A stretch of DNA of 24,862 nucleotides from an uncultured Fretibacterium sp. (GCA_937899395.1 CALBPU010000185.1:1-24862), one strand, 5' to 3'. Positions 7,382-15,388 are shown, counted from the first letter of the stretch. The notes: a model not told the origin generated them from the letters alone. Translations and numbers: made by a program.

Positions 7382-7408
7382 GCGAAAGGACAGGGAACTT
7401 TCAGAGAA

Positions 7409-9916
7409 ATGAGCATAAAAGATATAAACATCAGAGATTTTTTTGATTTTGACATAGAAGATATACAAGCGGCTAAACTGTCTGAGAATGCGTTATGGCT
7501 TCTTGAACAGCGTTATTTTGTGCCTAGATACGACGAAAAAATTAATTCGGTCAGAAACGAAATTAATTTTGAGGAATTTTCACGCAGAGTTTCAAGGACG
7601 GTTGCGAGTGCTGAAGTAAATTATTCTGATTCTGTCGAATGGTTAAGAACTCTTGAGAAAAATATCGCAAATGATATTTTGAACAGGAGATTTTTGTTTA
7701 ACTCGCCATGCCTTTTCAGTGCAGCAGCAGGTTTAACAATCATTCCGGAATTTGCTGAGATAATTTATAAAGATACATCTTTAATGACCCTTGAAGATTA
7801 TAAGAAACTTTATGAAAGCCGCACGAAAAATCAACAGCTTTTTGCATGTTTTGTTATAAGTGTTCCGGACAGCATTGAAGGAATTTTCGAGAGCGTTAAA
7901 AATGCAAGCATAATCAGCAAATTCGGAGGAGGTGTCGGAGGAAATTTCGGACATCTTCGTGAACACAGCTCTGAAATTGCAGGCGGTACAGGCGGAAAAG
8001 CTTCAGGCCCTGTATCTTTCATGGAAACTTGGAACACAATGGGAGCTGTTGTTGTTCAAGGAGGAAAAAGAAGAGCAGCATTAATGGGCATGTTGTTCGA
8101 TGATCACCCTGATATTTATGATTTCATAGATTGCAAAACTGAGGACGGGAAATTATCCTACTTCAATATTTCCGTAGCTATCTCCGATAAACTCATGAAA
8201 GCTGCTGCAAACGATGAAGATTTTGAATTGCATTCCAGAGTTGATGATAATGTTGTTAAAACTGTTAAGGCAAAAGAATTGATGAATCATATTTGTGAAG
8301 CAGCTTGGAAAAGAGGAGACCCCGGAGTATTTTTCATTGACAGAGCAAGACAGGATAATATTTTGAAACTGGGCGGCGATGAATGGGAAATTGAAGCAAC
8401 TAACCCGTGCGGTGAACAACCTTTGCCGAATTTCACAAGCTGTAATTTAGGCTCTGTAAACGTTGAAACATTTGTTGATCCTGACGGAAAATTCAACTGG
8501 AAAAAATTTCAAGCTCAGGTGTTCAGGTCAATTTATTATCTTGATTTAGTAATTGACGCTTGCATGTATCCTCTTGAAAAAATCGGTGAGAGAACAAAAG
8601 CTATTCGCCCTGTCGGACTTGGAATTATGGGATTAGCAGATGCTTCGATATTGCAGGATATAATTTACGGCTCTGAACAATTCAATGCCTTCTGCAAAAA
8701 ATTAGGAGGAGTTTTAGCACGTTCGGCGTTATCAGCTACGATTAAAATTGTTACTGACGCTAAAAAATCTCCGTTCCCTGAATTTAGCCTTGTCAAAAAA
8801 TTATTCGACGGTGAAAAAATCCCTGATACTGAAGAAGAATTTTCGGCCATGCTCAAAAAATGGAGATATGAAAAACATGTTCCTGTTACTTTAATCAACA
8901 CGATTGAAGAATTTGAACTTGATGATGTTAAATTTGTACTTGAAAATTTGTTCGAGGGAAATTTACGCAACAGCAGGAGGCTTTCAATAGCTCCGACGGG
9001 TTCAATATCAATGATACTTGACGCAAGCTCAGGGATTGAACCGAATTTTGCTTGGTCATGGAACAGACGAATAATGAAAACTGACGGCTCAGGATTTGAG
9101 AATCGCGAATTTTGGCACAGGCTTTTAACATCTGAACAAAAATCAGAATATCGAGCTTCAGGCGGACATCTTTCAGATCCTGTATATGTTACGGCTTATG
9201 ACATTTCGACACAGCAGCACGTAAATGTTACGGGAATTTTTGCGCAAGTTGTTGACAGCGGGATAAGCAAAACAGTAAATCTTCCAAATTCAGCAACAGT
9301 TGAAGATGTCAGAAGGGTATATCAGGATTGTTACAACATGGGCTGTAAAGGAATAACTATTTATAGAGACGGTTCAAGGTCATTTCAGCCTATTGAAGTG
9401 AAAAAGGACGATGATAAAAAGGAAAAGCAAAATCCTGAACCCGAAACGAAATCCCAACGAATAAAAGCCCGTCCCGGCCTTGTAGTTTTCGGCAAAACGA
9501 TTAAAGACACTACACCGTGGGGAAGTATTTACGTAACTTTGAATTTTGATGCAAAAGAACCGTTTGAAATTTTCGTCAATGTCGGGAAGAGCGGTTCAGA
9601 ATTGAAAGCAATGACTGAGGCATTATCACGAGTAATTTCGATAGGTCTTAGGTCAGGTTGCAGCCTTGAAGATTTCATTGACACGTTAAGAGGCTTATCG
9701 GGAAAAGAATATTGGATGTTAAATTCCGATGATGATCATGTAGCTAGGTCAATTCCTGATGCAATAGCTTTGCTGCTTGATAAATTAATCGACAGGAAGG
9801 TTACTGTTGCGAAATTAAGCGATAAGGATTTAATTTGTCCTGAATGCGGAGCGCCTTTAGAAATGATTTCGGGCTGTGAATATTGCTTTTCATGCGGTTA
9901 CAGTCCGTGCAAATAA
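7409..9916 (+). CDS. nrdJ: Adenosylcobalamin-dependent (class II) ribonucleotide reductase
   Basis: This 835-residue enzyme reduces ribonucleotides to deoxyribonucleotides with a vitamin B12 coenzyme and without oxygen. Motifs match the Thermotoga NrdJ type. ACFVISVPDS holds C147, the first redox cysteine. NPCGEQPLPNFTSC holds N332, the radical cysteine C334, E336 and the second redox cysteine C345, with the spacing known for that enzyme (C322/C333). APTGSISMILDASSGIEPNF is the conserved phosphate-binding/barrel segment. The C-terminus carries a cysteine-rich stretch (CPEC, CEYC, CGYSPC) like the zinc-type tails thought to help re-reduce the active site. ATG 7409 was taken from the conserved N-terminus; the ribosome-binding site is weak (GGG at 7393-7395 or AGAG at 7403-7406). 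No cobalamin riboswitch is visible in the 123 bases upstream. It converges on ecfT. Confidence 0.96.
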   Translation: MSIKDINIRDFFDFDIEDIQAAKLSENALWLLEQRYFVPRYDEKINSVRNEINFEEFSRRVSRTVASAEVNYSDSVEWLRTLEKNIANDILNRRFLFNSPCLFSAAAGLTIIPEFAEIIYKDTSLMTLEDYKKLYESRTKNQQLFACFVISVPDSIEGIFESVKNASIISKFGGGVGGNFGHLREHSSEIAGGTGGKASGPVSFMETWNTMGAVVVQGGKRRAALMGMLFDDHPDIYDFIDCKTEDGKLSYFNISVAISDKLMKAAANDEDFELHSRVDDNVVKTVKAKELMNHICEAAWKRGDPGVFFIDRARQDNILKLGGDEWEIEATNPCGEQPLPNFTSCNLGSVNVETFVDPDGKFNWKKFQAQVFRSIYYLDLVIDACMYPLEKIGERTKAIRPVGLGIMGLADASILQDIIYGSEQFNAFCKKLGGVLARSALSATIKIVTDAKKSPFPEFSLVKKLFDGEKIPDTEEEFSAMLKKWRYEKHVPVTLINTIEEFELDDVKFVLENLFEGNLRNSRRLSIAPTGSISMILDASSGIEPNFAWSWNRRIMKTDGSGFENREFWHRLLTSEQKSEYRASGGHLSDPVYVTAYDISTQQHVNVTGIFAQVVDSGISKTVNLPNSATVEDVRRVYQDCYNMGCKGITIYRDGSRSFQPIEVKKDDDKKEKQNPEPETKSQRIKARPGLVVFGKTIKDTTPWGSIYVTLNFDAKEPFEIFVNVGKSGSELKAMTEALSRVISIGLRSGCSLEDFIDTLRGLSGKEYWMLNSDDDHVARSIPDAIALLLDKLIDRKVTVAKLSDKDLICPECGAPLEMISGCEYCFSCGYSPCK

Positions 9917-9924
9917 ATTAATAA

Positions 9925-9959
9925 TCCCTCTCCATATTCAAAAAATTTTTAGAGAGGGA
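9925..9959. terminator. Hairpin between convergent nrdJ and ecfT
   Basis: TCCCTCTC (9925-9932) pairs perfectly with GAGAGGGA (9952-9959) around a 19-base A/T-rich loop. No strict T tract follows on either strand: AAAAATC on +, TTATTAATTT on -. The - strand version, ending the long ribosomal operon, is the more plausible terminator. It lies eight bases after the nrdJ stop and 26 bases beyond the ecfT stop. Confidence 0.5.
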
Positions 9960-9985
9960 AAAATCTATTATATTTCCATATTTTA

Positions 9986-10753
9986 TCAACTGAAAAATAT
10001 TATTACTGATATTAAAACTGAAATTAAAATCACTAATGTGTCCTTAAATTTCCAGATTAAAGGTCTTCGTCTGGTACGTCCTTCTCCTCCGTCATAGCCT
10101 CGTGCTTCCATTGCTGTAGCGATTTCATCAGCACGTCTGAAAATTATTATGAATAACGGAATTAATACAGGAAAAAAAGATTTAATCTTCTGAAATAAAT
10201 TTCCCTGATCAAGCCTTGCACCTCTTGATAATTGAGCACGAATAATTTTGTCGGTCTCGTGCATTAATAACGGTATAAATCTCAGTGCCATTCCTATCAT
10301 CATTGCACATTCATGAGCAGGAAATTTTATTTTTTCAAGTGGTCTTAAAAGATTGTCCAATCCGTCTGAAAGTTCCAAAGGTGTTGTGGTCAACGGAAGT
10401 ATTACGGCAAATAACATCAGCACAAACAACCTCATCGAAGTAAATAATCCTATAAAAAATGATTGAATTAATTCATTCCTGAAATATCCTGAAATAATAT
10501 TGAATATAAAAGCAAACGCTATGAGGAAAAAAACGGGTCTTGCAGCTTTTAGGAGTGCCAGCCATGAAATTTTCGACACATAAACAACTCCTGCAAGAAT
10601 TGCTGTCCATAAACATACTTGAACAAAATTTTTCGCAGGAAATATAAACGACACTATTATTAACAACGAAAATAATTTTGCTCTAGGGTCTAATTTATGA
10701 ATAAACGAACCTGTCGGAATATATTGACCAAAACTTATATTTGAGAAATACAT
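9986..10753 (-). CDS. ecfT: ECF transporter transmembrane protein EcfT
   Basis: This 255-residue membrane protein is the scaffold of energy-coupling-factor importers, which take up vitamins or transition metals using interchangeable substrate-binding S components. The N-terminal half contains several hydrophobic segments. The coupling region carries the two ARG-like motifs, SRG (176-178, in QLSRGARLD) and ARG (217-219, in AMEARGYDGG), that contact the two ATPases. A last membrane segment ends the protein (VILISVLISVIIFF). The ATG at 10753 lies inside the end of ecfA (19-base overlap), indicating translational coupling. No S-component gene is in the window, so the substrate is unknown. It is the last gene of the ribosomal-protein operon. 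Confidence 0.93.
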   Translation of the reverse strand: MYFSNISFGQYIPTGSFIHKLDPRAKLFSLLIIVSFIFPAKNFVQVCLWTAILAGVVYVSKISWLALLKAARPVFFLIAFAFIFNIISGYFRNELIQSFFIGLFTSMRLFVLMLFAVILPLTTTPLELSDGLDNLLRPLEKIKFPAHECAMMIGMALRFIPLLMHETDKIIRAQLSRGARLDQGNLFQKIKSFFPVLIPLFIIIFRRADEIATAMEARGYDGGEGRTRRRPLIWKFKDTLVILISVLISVIIFFS

Positions 10754-12456
10754 GATATGAAATCCTGATAATTATAAAGTAACGGAAAATTTTTATTGAC
10801 CTTGTTAATTTCGTTTGAAATCCTTAAAACGTCCGGCCATGTTTCAGGTGAAAGGACTTTCATTAATTCATCAATGACTTCATAGGGTGAACCTTCTTTA
10901 ATTTTTTCGCCGTGCCTCAAAATCAAAATCCTATCGCTGAAATTCAAAGCCATATTCAAATCGTGTGAAATTGTTATAACGGTTTTGCCTTCATCCCTTA
11001 AATTTCCGAGCATTGACAAAATTTTTTTCTGATACGAAGCGTCAAGCCCTGCTAAGGGTTCATCAAGGACAACGCATTCGGGTTTGGCCGATAACACCGA
11101 AGCAATCGCTACAAGCCTTCTTTCGCCGCCTGATAAAGCAATGGGTGAACGTTCGAGAAAATTTTTATCAAGTCCGACACATTCAAGCCCGTAAAAAATC
11201 GCCTCATCTAATTTTGAACCTTTGAAACCTGCGTTTTTAGGTGCAAAAGCCAATTCGTCTTTTACAGTTGATGAAAATAATTGATCTTCAGGGTGTTGAA
11301 AAACCAATCCGACTTTTTGCCTCAAAGAATGAACTTCCTCGCCTTTTTGAGGTAAATTTTCGCCGTCGAAAATAATTTTGCCTTCCTGAATTTTGTATAA
11401 AGCATTGAGATGTTGAACTAACGTAGATTTTCCGCTTCCTGTTCTGCCGATTATGGAGAGCCATTGACCTGAAAAAATTTCGGAAGTTATATTTTTGAGG
11501 GCATAACTGTTTTTATCATAACCGAATGAAAGATTTTCGATCTTGAATAATCCCTCCACCGCTGGAGCGGTTCCCCTCCCCTTGTCAGGGGTGGCAAGTT
11601 TCTCGTCTCCCCTGCGAAGGGGAGATGTTGAATGAAGTGAAACAGAAGGGTTTATTTTCTCTATGGTTATGTTTTTAGCTTCAAAATATCTTTTCAGCTT
11701 TAATTCATCTGGTAAATCAAATCCGAGTTCCTCAGCAGCGTTCCAAAATTCTTCACAAGTTCCCTGCCATTTAACCTCACCGTGAGAAAGCACTATTATT
11801 TTCTGAATGTCATCAAAATTTTCTGCGTCAATCTGATGAGTTATTTGTATAATCGTCATTTTCTCTTTGTGAAGATAGCGAAGGACTTTTTCAATTTTGA
11901 ATCGGCTTTCAGGGTCTAACATTGCCGTGGGTTCATCGAGAATTAAGCACTCAACATCAGCAGCCAATGCCCCTGCAATAGCTACTCTTTGTTTTTCGCC
12001 GCCTGATAAAGCTTCAACGGAAGAATTTTGTTTATGCCGCATATTTGTAGCAGCCAATGCCATATCAACACGAATTTGAATTTCATCGGGTGATAATCCT
12101 TGATTTTCGGGAGCAAATGCAACATCGTCCTCAACCATAGCAGCTACAATTTGATTTTCAGGGTCTTGAAAAACCATGCCGATTTTTTTTCGCAGGCTCT
12201 TAAAATCCATTTCCCGAATATCAATGCCCTCAATAAAACAAGCTCCTTCATCAGGATCAAAAAGTCCGCCTAAAATTTTAACTAGGGTTGATTTACCTGA
12301 ACCGTTATGACCGAGAATCGCAACACGTTCTCCTTTATTAATAATAAACGAGACGTTCTGCAAAGTCCGTCCCGTAGTTTTTTCATCATAAGAGAACGAT
12401 ATAGATCGTGTCTCAATAAATGCTGTATTATTTCTGTTCTGCTTCTCGTTCAACAA
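10735..12456 (-). CDS. ecfA: Fused ECF transporter ATPase (EcfA1-EcfA2 in one chain)
   Basis: This single 573-residue protein contains two complete ABC ATPase domains, normally encoded by two genes (ecfA1, ecfA2; also called cbiO). Domain 1 has Walker A GHNGSGKST (49-57), Q97, signature LSGGEKQ (150-156), Walker B LILDEPT (171-177) and switch H207. Domain 2 has Walker A GRTGSGKST (337-345), Q387, signature LSGGERR (441-447), Walker B VVLDEP (462-467) and H498. All key residues are intact, so both sites should hydrolyse ATP to drive EcfT-coupled uptake. The linker includes residues 274-302, encoded by a GC-rich hairpin module described separately. The start is TTG 12456, 29 bases inside rplQ, with only a weak ribosome-binding site; a slightly different start is possible, but the ATPase fold begins at about residue 12. 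Confidence 0.93.
   Translation of the reverse strand: MLNEKQNRNNTAFIETRSISFSYDEKTTGRTLQNVSFIINKGERVAILGHNGSGKSTLVKILGGLFDPDEGACFIEGIDIREMDFKSLRKKIGMVFQDPENQIVAAMVEDDVAFAPENQGLSPDEIQIRVDMALAATNMRHKQNSSVEALSGGEKQRVAIAGALAADVECLILDEPTAMLDPESRFKIEKVLRYLHKEKMTIIQITHQIDAENFDDIQKIIVLSHGEVKWQGTCEEFWNAAEELGFDLPDELKLKRYFEAKNITIEKINPSVSLHSTSPLRRGDEKLATPDKGRGTAPAVEGLFKIENLSFGYDKNSYALKNITSEIFSGQWLSIIGRTGSGKSTLVQHLNALYKIQEGKIIFDGENLPQKGEEVHSLRQKVGLVFQHPEDQLFSSTVKDELAFAPKNAGFKGSKLDEAIFYGLECVGLDKNFLERSPIALSGGERRLVAIASVLSAKPECVVLDEPLAGLDASYQKKILSMLGNLRDEGKTVITISHDLNMALNFSDRILILRHGEKIKEGSPYEVIDELMKVLSPETWPDVLRISNEINKVNKNFPLLYNYQDFISCISQI
11551..11637 (-). repeat. GC-rich triple-hairpin element inserted in frame in ecfA
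   Basis: This stretch of about 87 bases is near 60% GC by hand count, in a gene of about 40%. It forms three consecutive hairpins. The first is TCTCCCCT-GCGA-AGGGGAGA (11606-11625, 8-bp stem). The second is CCCCT-TGTC-AGGGG (11578-11591). The third is ACCGCT-GG-AGCGGT (11558-11571). It encodes, in frame, LHSTSPLRRGDEKLATPD and KGRGTAPAVEG, which resembles no ABC ATPase and separates the two domains. The form recalls protein-coding palindromic repeats such as the Rickettsia RPE. That it is a dispersed genomic repeat is inference, because no second copy is in the window. Confidence 0.6.
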
Positions 12457-12802
12457 GTTCTATCACTGCCATAGGTGAGCCGTCGCCTTTACGAGCTCCA
12501 AGCTTGACTATCCTTGTGTAACCGCCCTTATCGAAACTTTTATATTTCGGAGCGATTTCCTGAAATAATTTCGTAGCTGCCTGCTTATGAGGCATTTTTG
12601 AGAATACTACTCGAATATCGTGAACGCTTCCGCCTCTTGCCCTAGTGATTAATTTTTCAGCGACACGGCGAAGTTCTTTTGCACGGGTTACAGTTGTGGT
12701 AATGCTGCCGTTGAGAAATAAACTTGCGGCCATGTTCCCCAGCATTAACCTTCTGTGGCTTCCGTAACGTCCGAGCGTTCTATGGTCAACATGATGTCTC
12801 AA
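12428..12802 (-). CDS. rplQ: 50S ribosomal protein L17
   Basis: This 124-residue protein (127 in E. coli) has the L17 opening RHHVDHRTLGRYGSHRRLML, the core NLA-like AASLFLNGSITTTVTRAKELR, and the C-terminal YKSFDKGGYTRIVKLGARKGDGSPMAVIELV. L17 sits near the peptide exit tunnel on the 50S. The apparent start is TTG 12802, with GGAAG about 12 bases upstream; no ATG fits the conserved N-terminus. It follows rpoA after 15 bases, the near-universal rpoA-rplQ pair, and its end overlaps the start of ecfA. Confidence 0.97.
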   Translation of the reverse strand: MRHHVDHRTLGRYGSHRRLMLGNMAASLFLNGSITTTVTRAKELRRVAEKLITRARGGSVHDIRVVFSKMPHKQAATKLFQEIAPKYKSFDKGGYTRIVKLGARKGDGSPMAVIELVEREAEQK

Positions 12803-12817
12803 TTTTAATTACACTTC

Positions 12818-14557
12818 CTATTCTTTTTTCTTGCCTGATTTTTTCGGTTTAGCTTCAGACTTAGCCTTTGTATCAGATTTTTTTGCAGCAGTTTTTGAAG
12901 CTGTCTTGGTAGTCTTAGATTTCTTTTCCTCTTTAACCTCTTCAACTTCTTTTACTTCTTCAACAGCTTTGTCCTCTTCAGGTTCAGGCTCTTTAACTTT
13001 TTTCGCTGCTTTAGTTTTTTTAGGTTCAGGAACTTCAGAAGCTTCGACTTTTTCAGGCTCCTCAACAATCTTTTCTGCCTCTTTAACTTCTTCTTCAGCT
13101 TCGACCTTAATTTTTGCCTTAGATTTAGTTTTGGGTTTATCAGTTTTTTCTGCTACATCTGACTTTTTAGCAGACTTAGATTTTTTCTCTTTCTTTTCCT
13201 CTTTTACTCCTTCGGCTTCTTTAGGTTCTTTAACTTTCTTGGCTGTCTTAGCTTTAGATTTAGTTTTAGGTTCCTCAACAACTGTTTCAGGAGCTTCAGC
13301 TTCAGGCTCATCAAAAACATCTGGCAGAAGTTCAGGTTCTTCTTCTTTTACTTCTTTTACTTCTGTTTTTTCATGTGCTTCATCTGAAACTTTATCGAGT
13401 AAATCCTCTGTTACTCCGTTAATCTCGTCTAAAAGTTCATCGGCAGGTTTATCACTCGAGAAACCTTCAACTGTCTCAAAATCTTCTGATGGTGCTGATG
13501 AAGGGCTTAGATGTAAACCATATTCTTCGAGTTTCTCATCTATTTCATCAAGTGATTTTTTCCCGAGATGCCTGATTTTCAGAAGCTCATCACGTGATTT
13601 GCTGATAAGATCTCCAACTGTTTTTACGCCGCCCCTAAGTAAACAATTTATGCTCCTGATTGAGAAATTGAGATCCTGAATCGGGCGAGCATCAATGAGA
13701 ACGACAGGTTTAACAACAGGTTTCTTTGCTGTCGGTTTCTTGTCCGTTGTTTTGTCATCAGTACTGACAGGTTCATCAGGCTTTTTTTCTTCAATCGGTG
13801 CCATTATCGGAGCTGAAGTAATTGTTTCGGCTACCTGTCTGAAATAATCTTCGGCGATCCTTGCGGCCTGTTCAACTGCTGCTTCAGGCGTAACGGCTCC
13901 GTTAGTCCAGACTTCAAGCAATAATCTGTCATAGTCAATACTTTGTCCAACTCTTGCCTGATCAATCTGATAATTAACACGCTTTACGGGTGAAAATATA
14001 GCATCTGTTAAGAGAGCGTTTATAGGCAGAGGAGGTTGAGAAGGTCTTTCACGTTCTGCTGATAAATAACCTGTTCCAAGCTGCACGTAAATTTCCATGA
14101 TTAAATGAGCGTCAGGTTCAAGAGTGCATAAAACACCGTCTCCGCAAAACTCAAAATCATGATCTCTCGGCATGTCTTTAGCTGTAATAGTGCCGGGATT
14201 AACTTCACGTGTGAAAAAATCTTTTTGGTCTTTAATTATGTCATCAGAGTCTAACGTAATAACTTTATAACCGTCCTCAAGCTGAATATCCTGATTTTTT
14301 GCCCGTATGGGAATACGTTTGAGGTTCATTAAAATTTCCAGAACGTCTTCCCTAACTCCTTTAATTGTGCTGAATTCGTGAAGTATTCCGTCAATGCTCA
14401 CGGCAACAACAGCGGCTCCTCTGATTGAAGAGAGAAGCAGCCGTCTTAAAGCATTGCCGAGAGTATCTCCGTAACCTCTTTCAAGAGGTTCAATGAAAAT
14501 TCTTCCGTAATCCTGAGTTTTTTCTTCGATATAGACCTTAAATTTGGTGTTCTCCAA
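12818..14557 (-). CDS. rpoA: RNA polymerase alpha subunit with a long charged C-terminal tail
   Basis: This is the 579-residue alpha subunit; the family is normally 310-350. The N-terminal dimerisation/assembly domain (about 1-243) includes ERGYGDTLGNALRRLLLSSI. A Lys/Pro-rich linker (about 244-286) follows. The C-terminal DNA-binding domain (about 287-350) is complete: RSINC and LGKKSLDE align R301, N304, G332, K334 and S335 with E. coli R265, N268, G296, K298 and S299, which contact UP-element DNA and activators. Residues 351-579 are extra. They are first acidic, then alternate Lys and Glu with imperfect repeats (PKTKSKAK at 430 and 475; KKVKEP at 440 and 519), and end very basic (KSKTTKTASKTAAKKSDTKAK...SGKKKE). 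This looks disordered and histone H1-like. The frame is continuous to its stop, just before rplQ, so it is not a fusion artefact visible here. The start is TTG 14557, after AAAGGAG. Confidence 0.97.
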   Translation of the reverse strand: MENTKFKVYIEEKTQDYGRIFIEPLERGYGDTLGNALRRLLLSSIRGAAVVAVSIDGILHEFSTIKGVREDVLEILMNLKRIPIRAKNQDIQLEDGYKVITLDSDDIIKDQKDFFTREVNPGTITAKDMPRDHDFEFCGDGVLCTLEPDAHLIMEIYVQLGTGYLSAERERPSQPPLPINALLTDAIFSPVKRVNYQIDQARVGQSIDYDRLLLEVWTNGAVTPEAAVEQAARIAEDYFRQVAETITSAPIMAPIEEKKPDEPVSTDDKTTDKKPTAKKPVVKPVVLIDARPIQDLNFSIRSINCLLRGGVKTVGDLISKSRDELLKIRHLGKKSLDEIDEKLEEYGLHLSPSSAPSEDFETVEGFSSDKPADELLDEINGVTEDLLDKVSDEAHEKTEVKEVKEEEPELLPDVFDEPEAEAPETVVEEPKTKSKAKTAKKVKEPKEAEGVKEEKKEKKSKSAKKSDVAEKTDKPKTKSKAKIKVEAEEEVKEAEKIVEEPEKVEASEVPEPKKTKAAKKVKEPEPEEDKAVEEVKEVEEVKEEKKSKTTKTASKTAAKKSDTKAKSEAKPKKSGKKKE

Positions 14558-14580
14558 GTTCCAAAACTCCTTTTAGGATT

Positions 14581-14979
14581 TTAGACACGTCGCCTCTTCG
14601 GAGGTCTGCACCCGTTATGAGGAATAGGCGTAGCGTCTTTAATCAAGTTTACTTGAAGTCCGGCAGCCTGTAATGACCTGATCGCGCTTTCACGTCCCGG
14701 TCCCGGCCCTTTGACTATAACGTCAATTTCCTGAACTCCCTGATCCTGAGCGACCTTTGCAACTTGAGACGCAGCAGTCTGAGCAGCAAACGGTGTTGAT
14801 TTTCTTGCACCTTTGAAACCGACATTGCCGCCGCTAGCCCAAGTAATAATATTTCCTGCTTTGTCGCTAATGCACATGATCGTGTTGTTAAACGTCGAAT
14901 AGATATGCGCAACTCCGTAATTTATATTTTTCTTTTCACGTCTTTTGCCTTTACGTGCCTGCGCTGTTCTTTTTGCCAA
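14581..14979 (-). CDS. rpsK: 30S ribosomal protein S11
   Basis: This 132-residue protein (129 in E. coli) carries AHIYSTFNNTIMCISD, ASGGNVGFKGARKSTPFAAQ, the GPGPGRESAIRSL loop and the C-terminal IPHNGCRPPKRRRV. S11 lies on the 30S platform beside the mRNA exit. The apparent start is TTG 14979, with GGAGG nine bases upstream, giving the conserved (M)AKRTAQARK. rpoA follows after only 23 bases, so rpsD (S4), which sits between these two genes in many bacteria, is not here. Confidence 0.98.
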   Translation of the reverse strand: MAKRTAQARKGKRREKKNINYGVAHIYSTFNNTIMCISDKAGNIITWASGGNVGFKGARKSTPFAAQTAASQVAKVAQDQGVQEIDVIVKGPGPGRESAIRSLQAAGLQVNLIKDATPIPHNGCRPPKRRRV

Positions 14980-15006
14980 CTTTGACTACCTCCTGTTTAA
15001 GCTGCT

Positions 15007-15384
15007 TTATTTCGTTGCCATTTTCTTGTTAGCAACAGTTCTTCTCGGACCTTTACGGGTTCTAGCGTTAGTTTTAGTGCGCTGACCTCTGACTGGAAGA
15101 CCGAGACGATGACGCTGGCCTCTGTAGCAGCCAATATCAATTAAGCGTTTAATGTTCATAGAAATTTCGCGTCTTAAATCGCCTTCGACTTTGTAATTGT
15201 CCTCGATTTCACGGCGAAGTTTCTGTGTGTCGGCTTCGTCCAAATCTTTGACTCTTGTATCAGGATTTACACCTGTTTTGGCCAAAATGTTCTGAGCTGT
15301 TTTTAAGCCGATTCCGAAAATATACGTTAAGCCGATTTCAATTCTTTTTTCTCTCGGCAAATCTACACCTGCGATACGTGCCAT
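15007..15384 (-). CDS. rpsM: 30S ribosomal protein S13
   Basis: This 125-residue protein (118 in E. coli) begins MARIAGVDLPREKRIEIGLTY. It keeps the helix-two-turn-helix region (GIGLKTAQNIL) and the basic C-terminal tail RTKTNARTRKGPRRTVANKK, which reaches toward the A- and P-site tRNAs. S13 forms part of the 30S head and an intersubunit bridge. The ATG at 15384 uses the GGAGG formed by the last codons of rpmJ (AGG AGG TAA), so the two are tightly coupled. Confidence 0.98.
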   Translation of the reverse strand: MARIAGVDLPREKRIEIGLTYIFGIGLKTAQNILAKTGVNPDTRVKDLDEADTQKLRREIEDNYKVEGDLRREISMNIKRLIDIGCYRGQRHRLGLPVRGQRTKTNARTRKGPRRTVANKKMATK

Positions 15385-15388
15385 TTAA

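Noticed and set aside
7286..7408. Cobalamin riboswitch ahead of the B12-dependent reductase.
   Set aside because: The space is about 120 bases, I see no B12-box-like sequence, and the only clear structure is the terminator hairpin.
12831..13679. A 282-codon + strand frame opposite the rpoA tail, rich in Ser and Phe.
   Set aside because: It is the antisense shadow of the Lys/Glu-rich codons (AAA/GAA read backwards give TTT/TTC), has no recognisable domain, and lies wholly inside rpoA.
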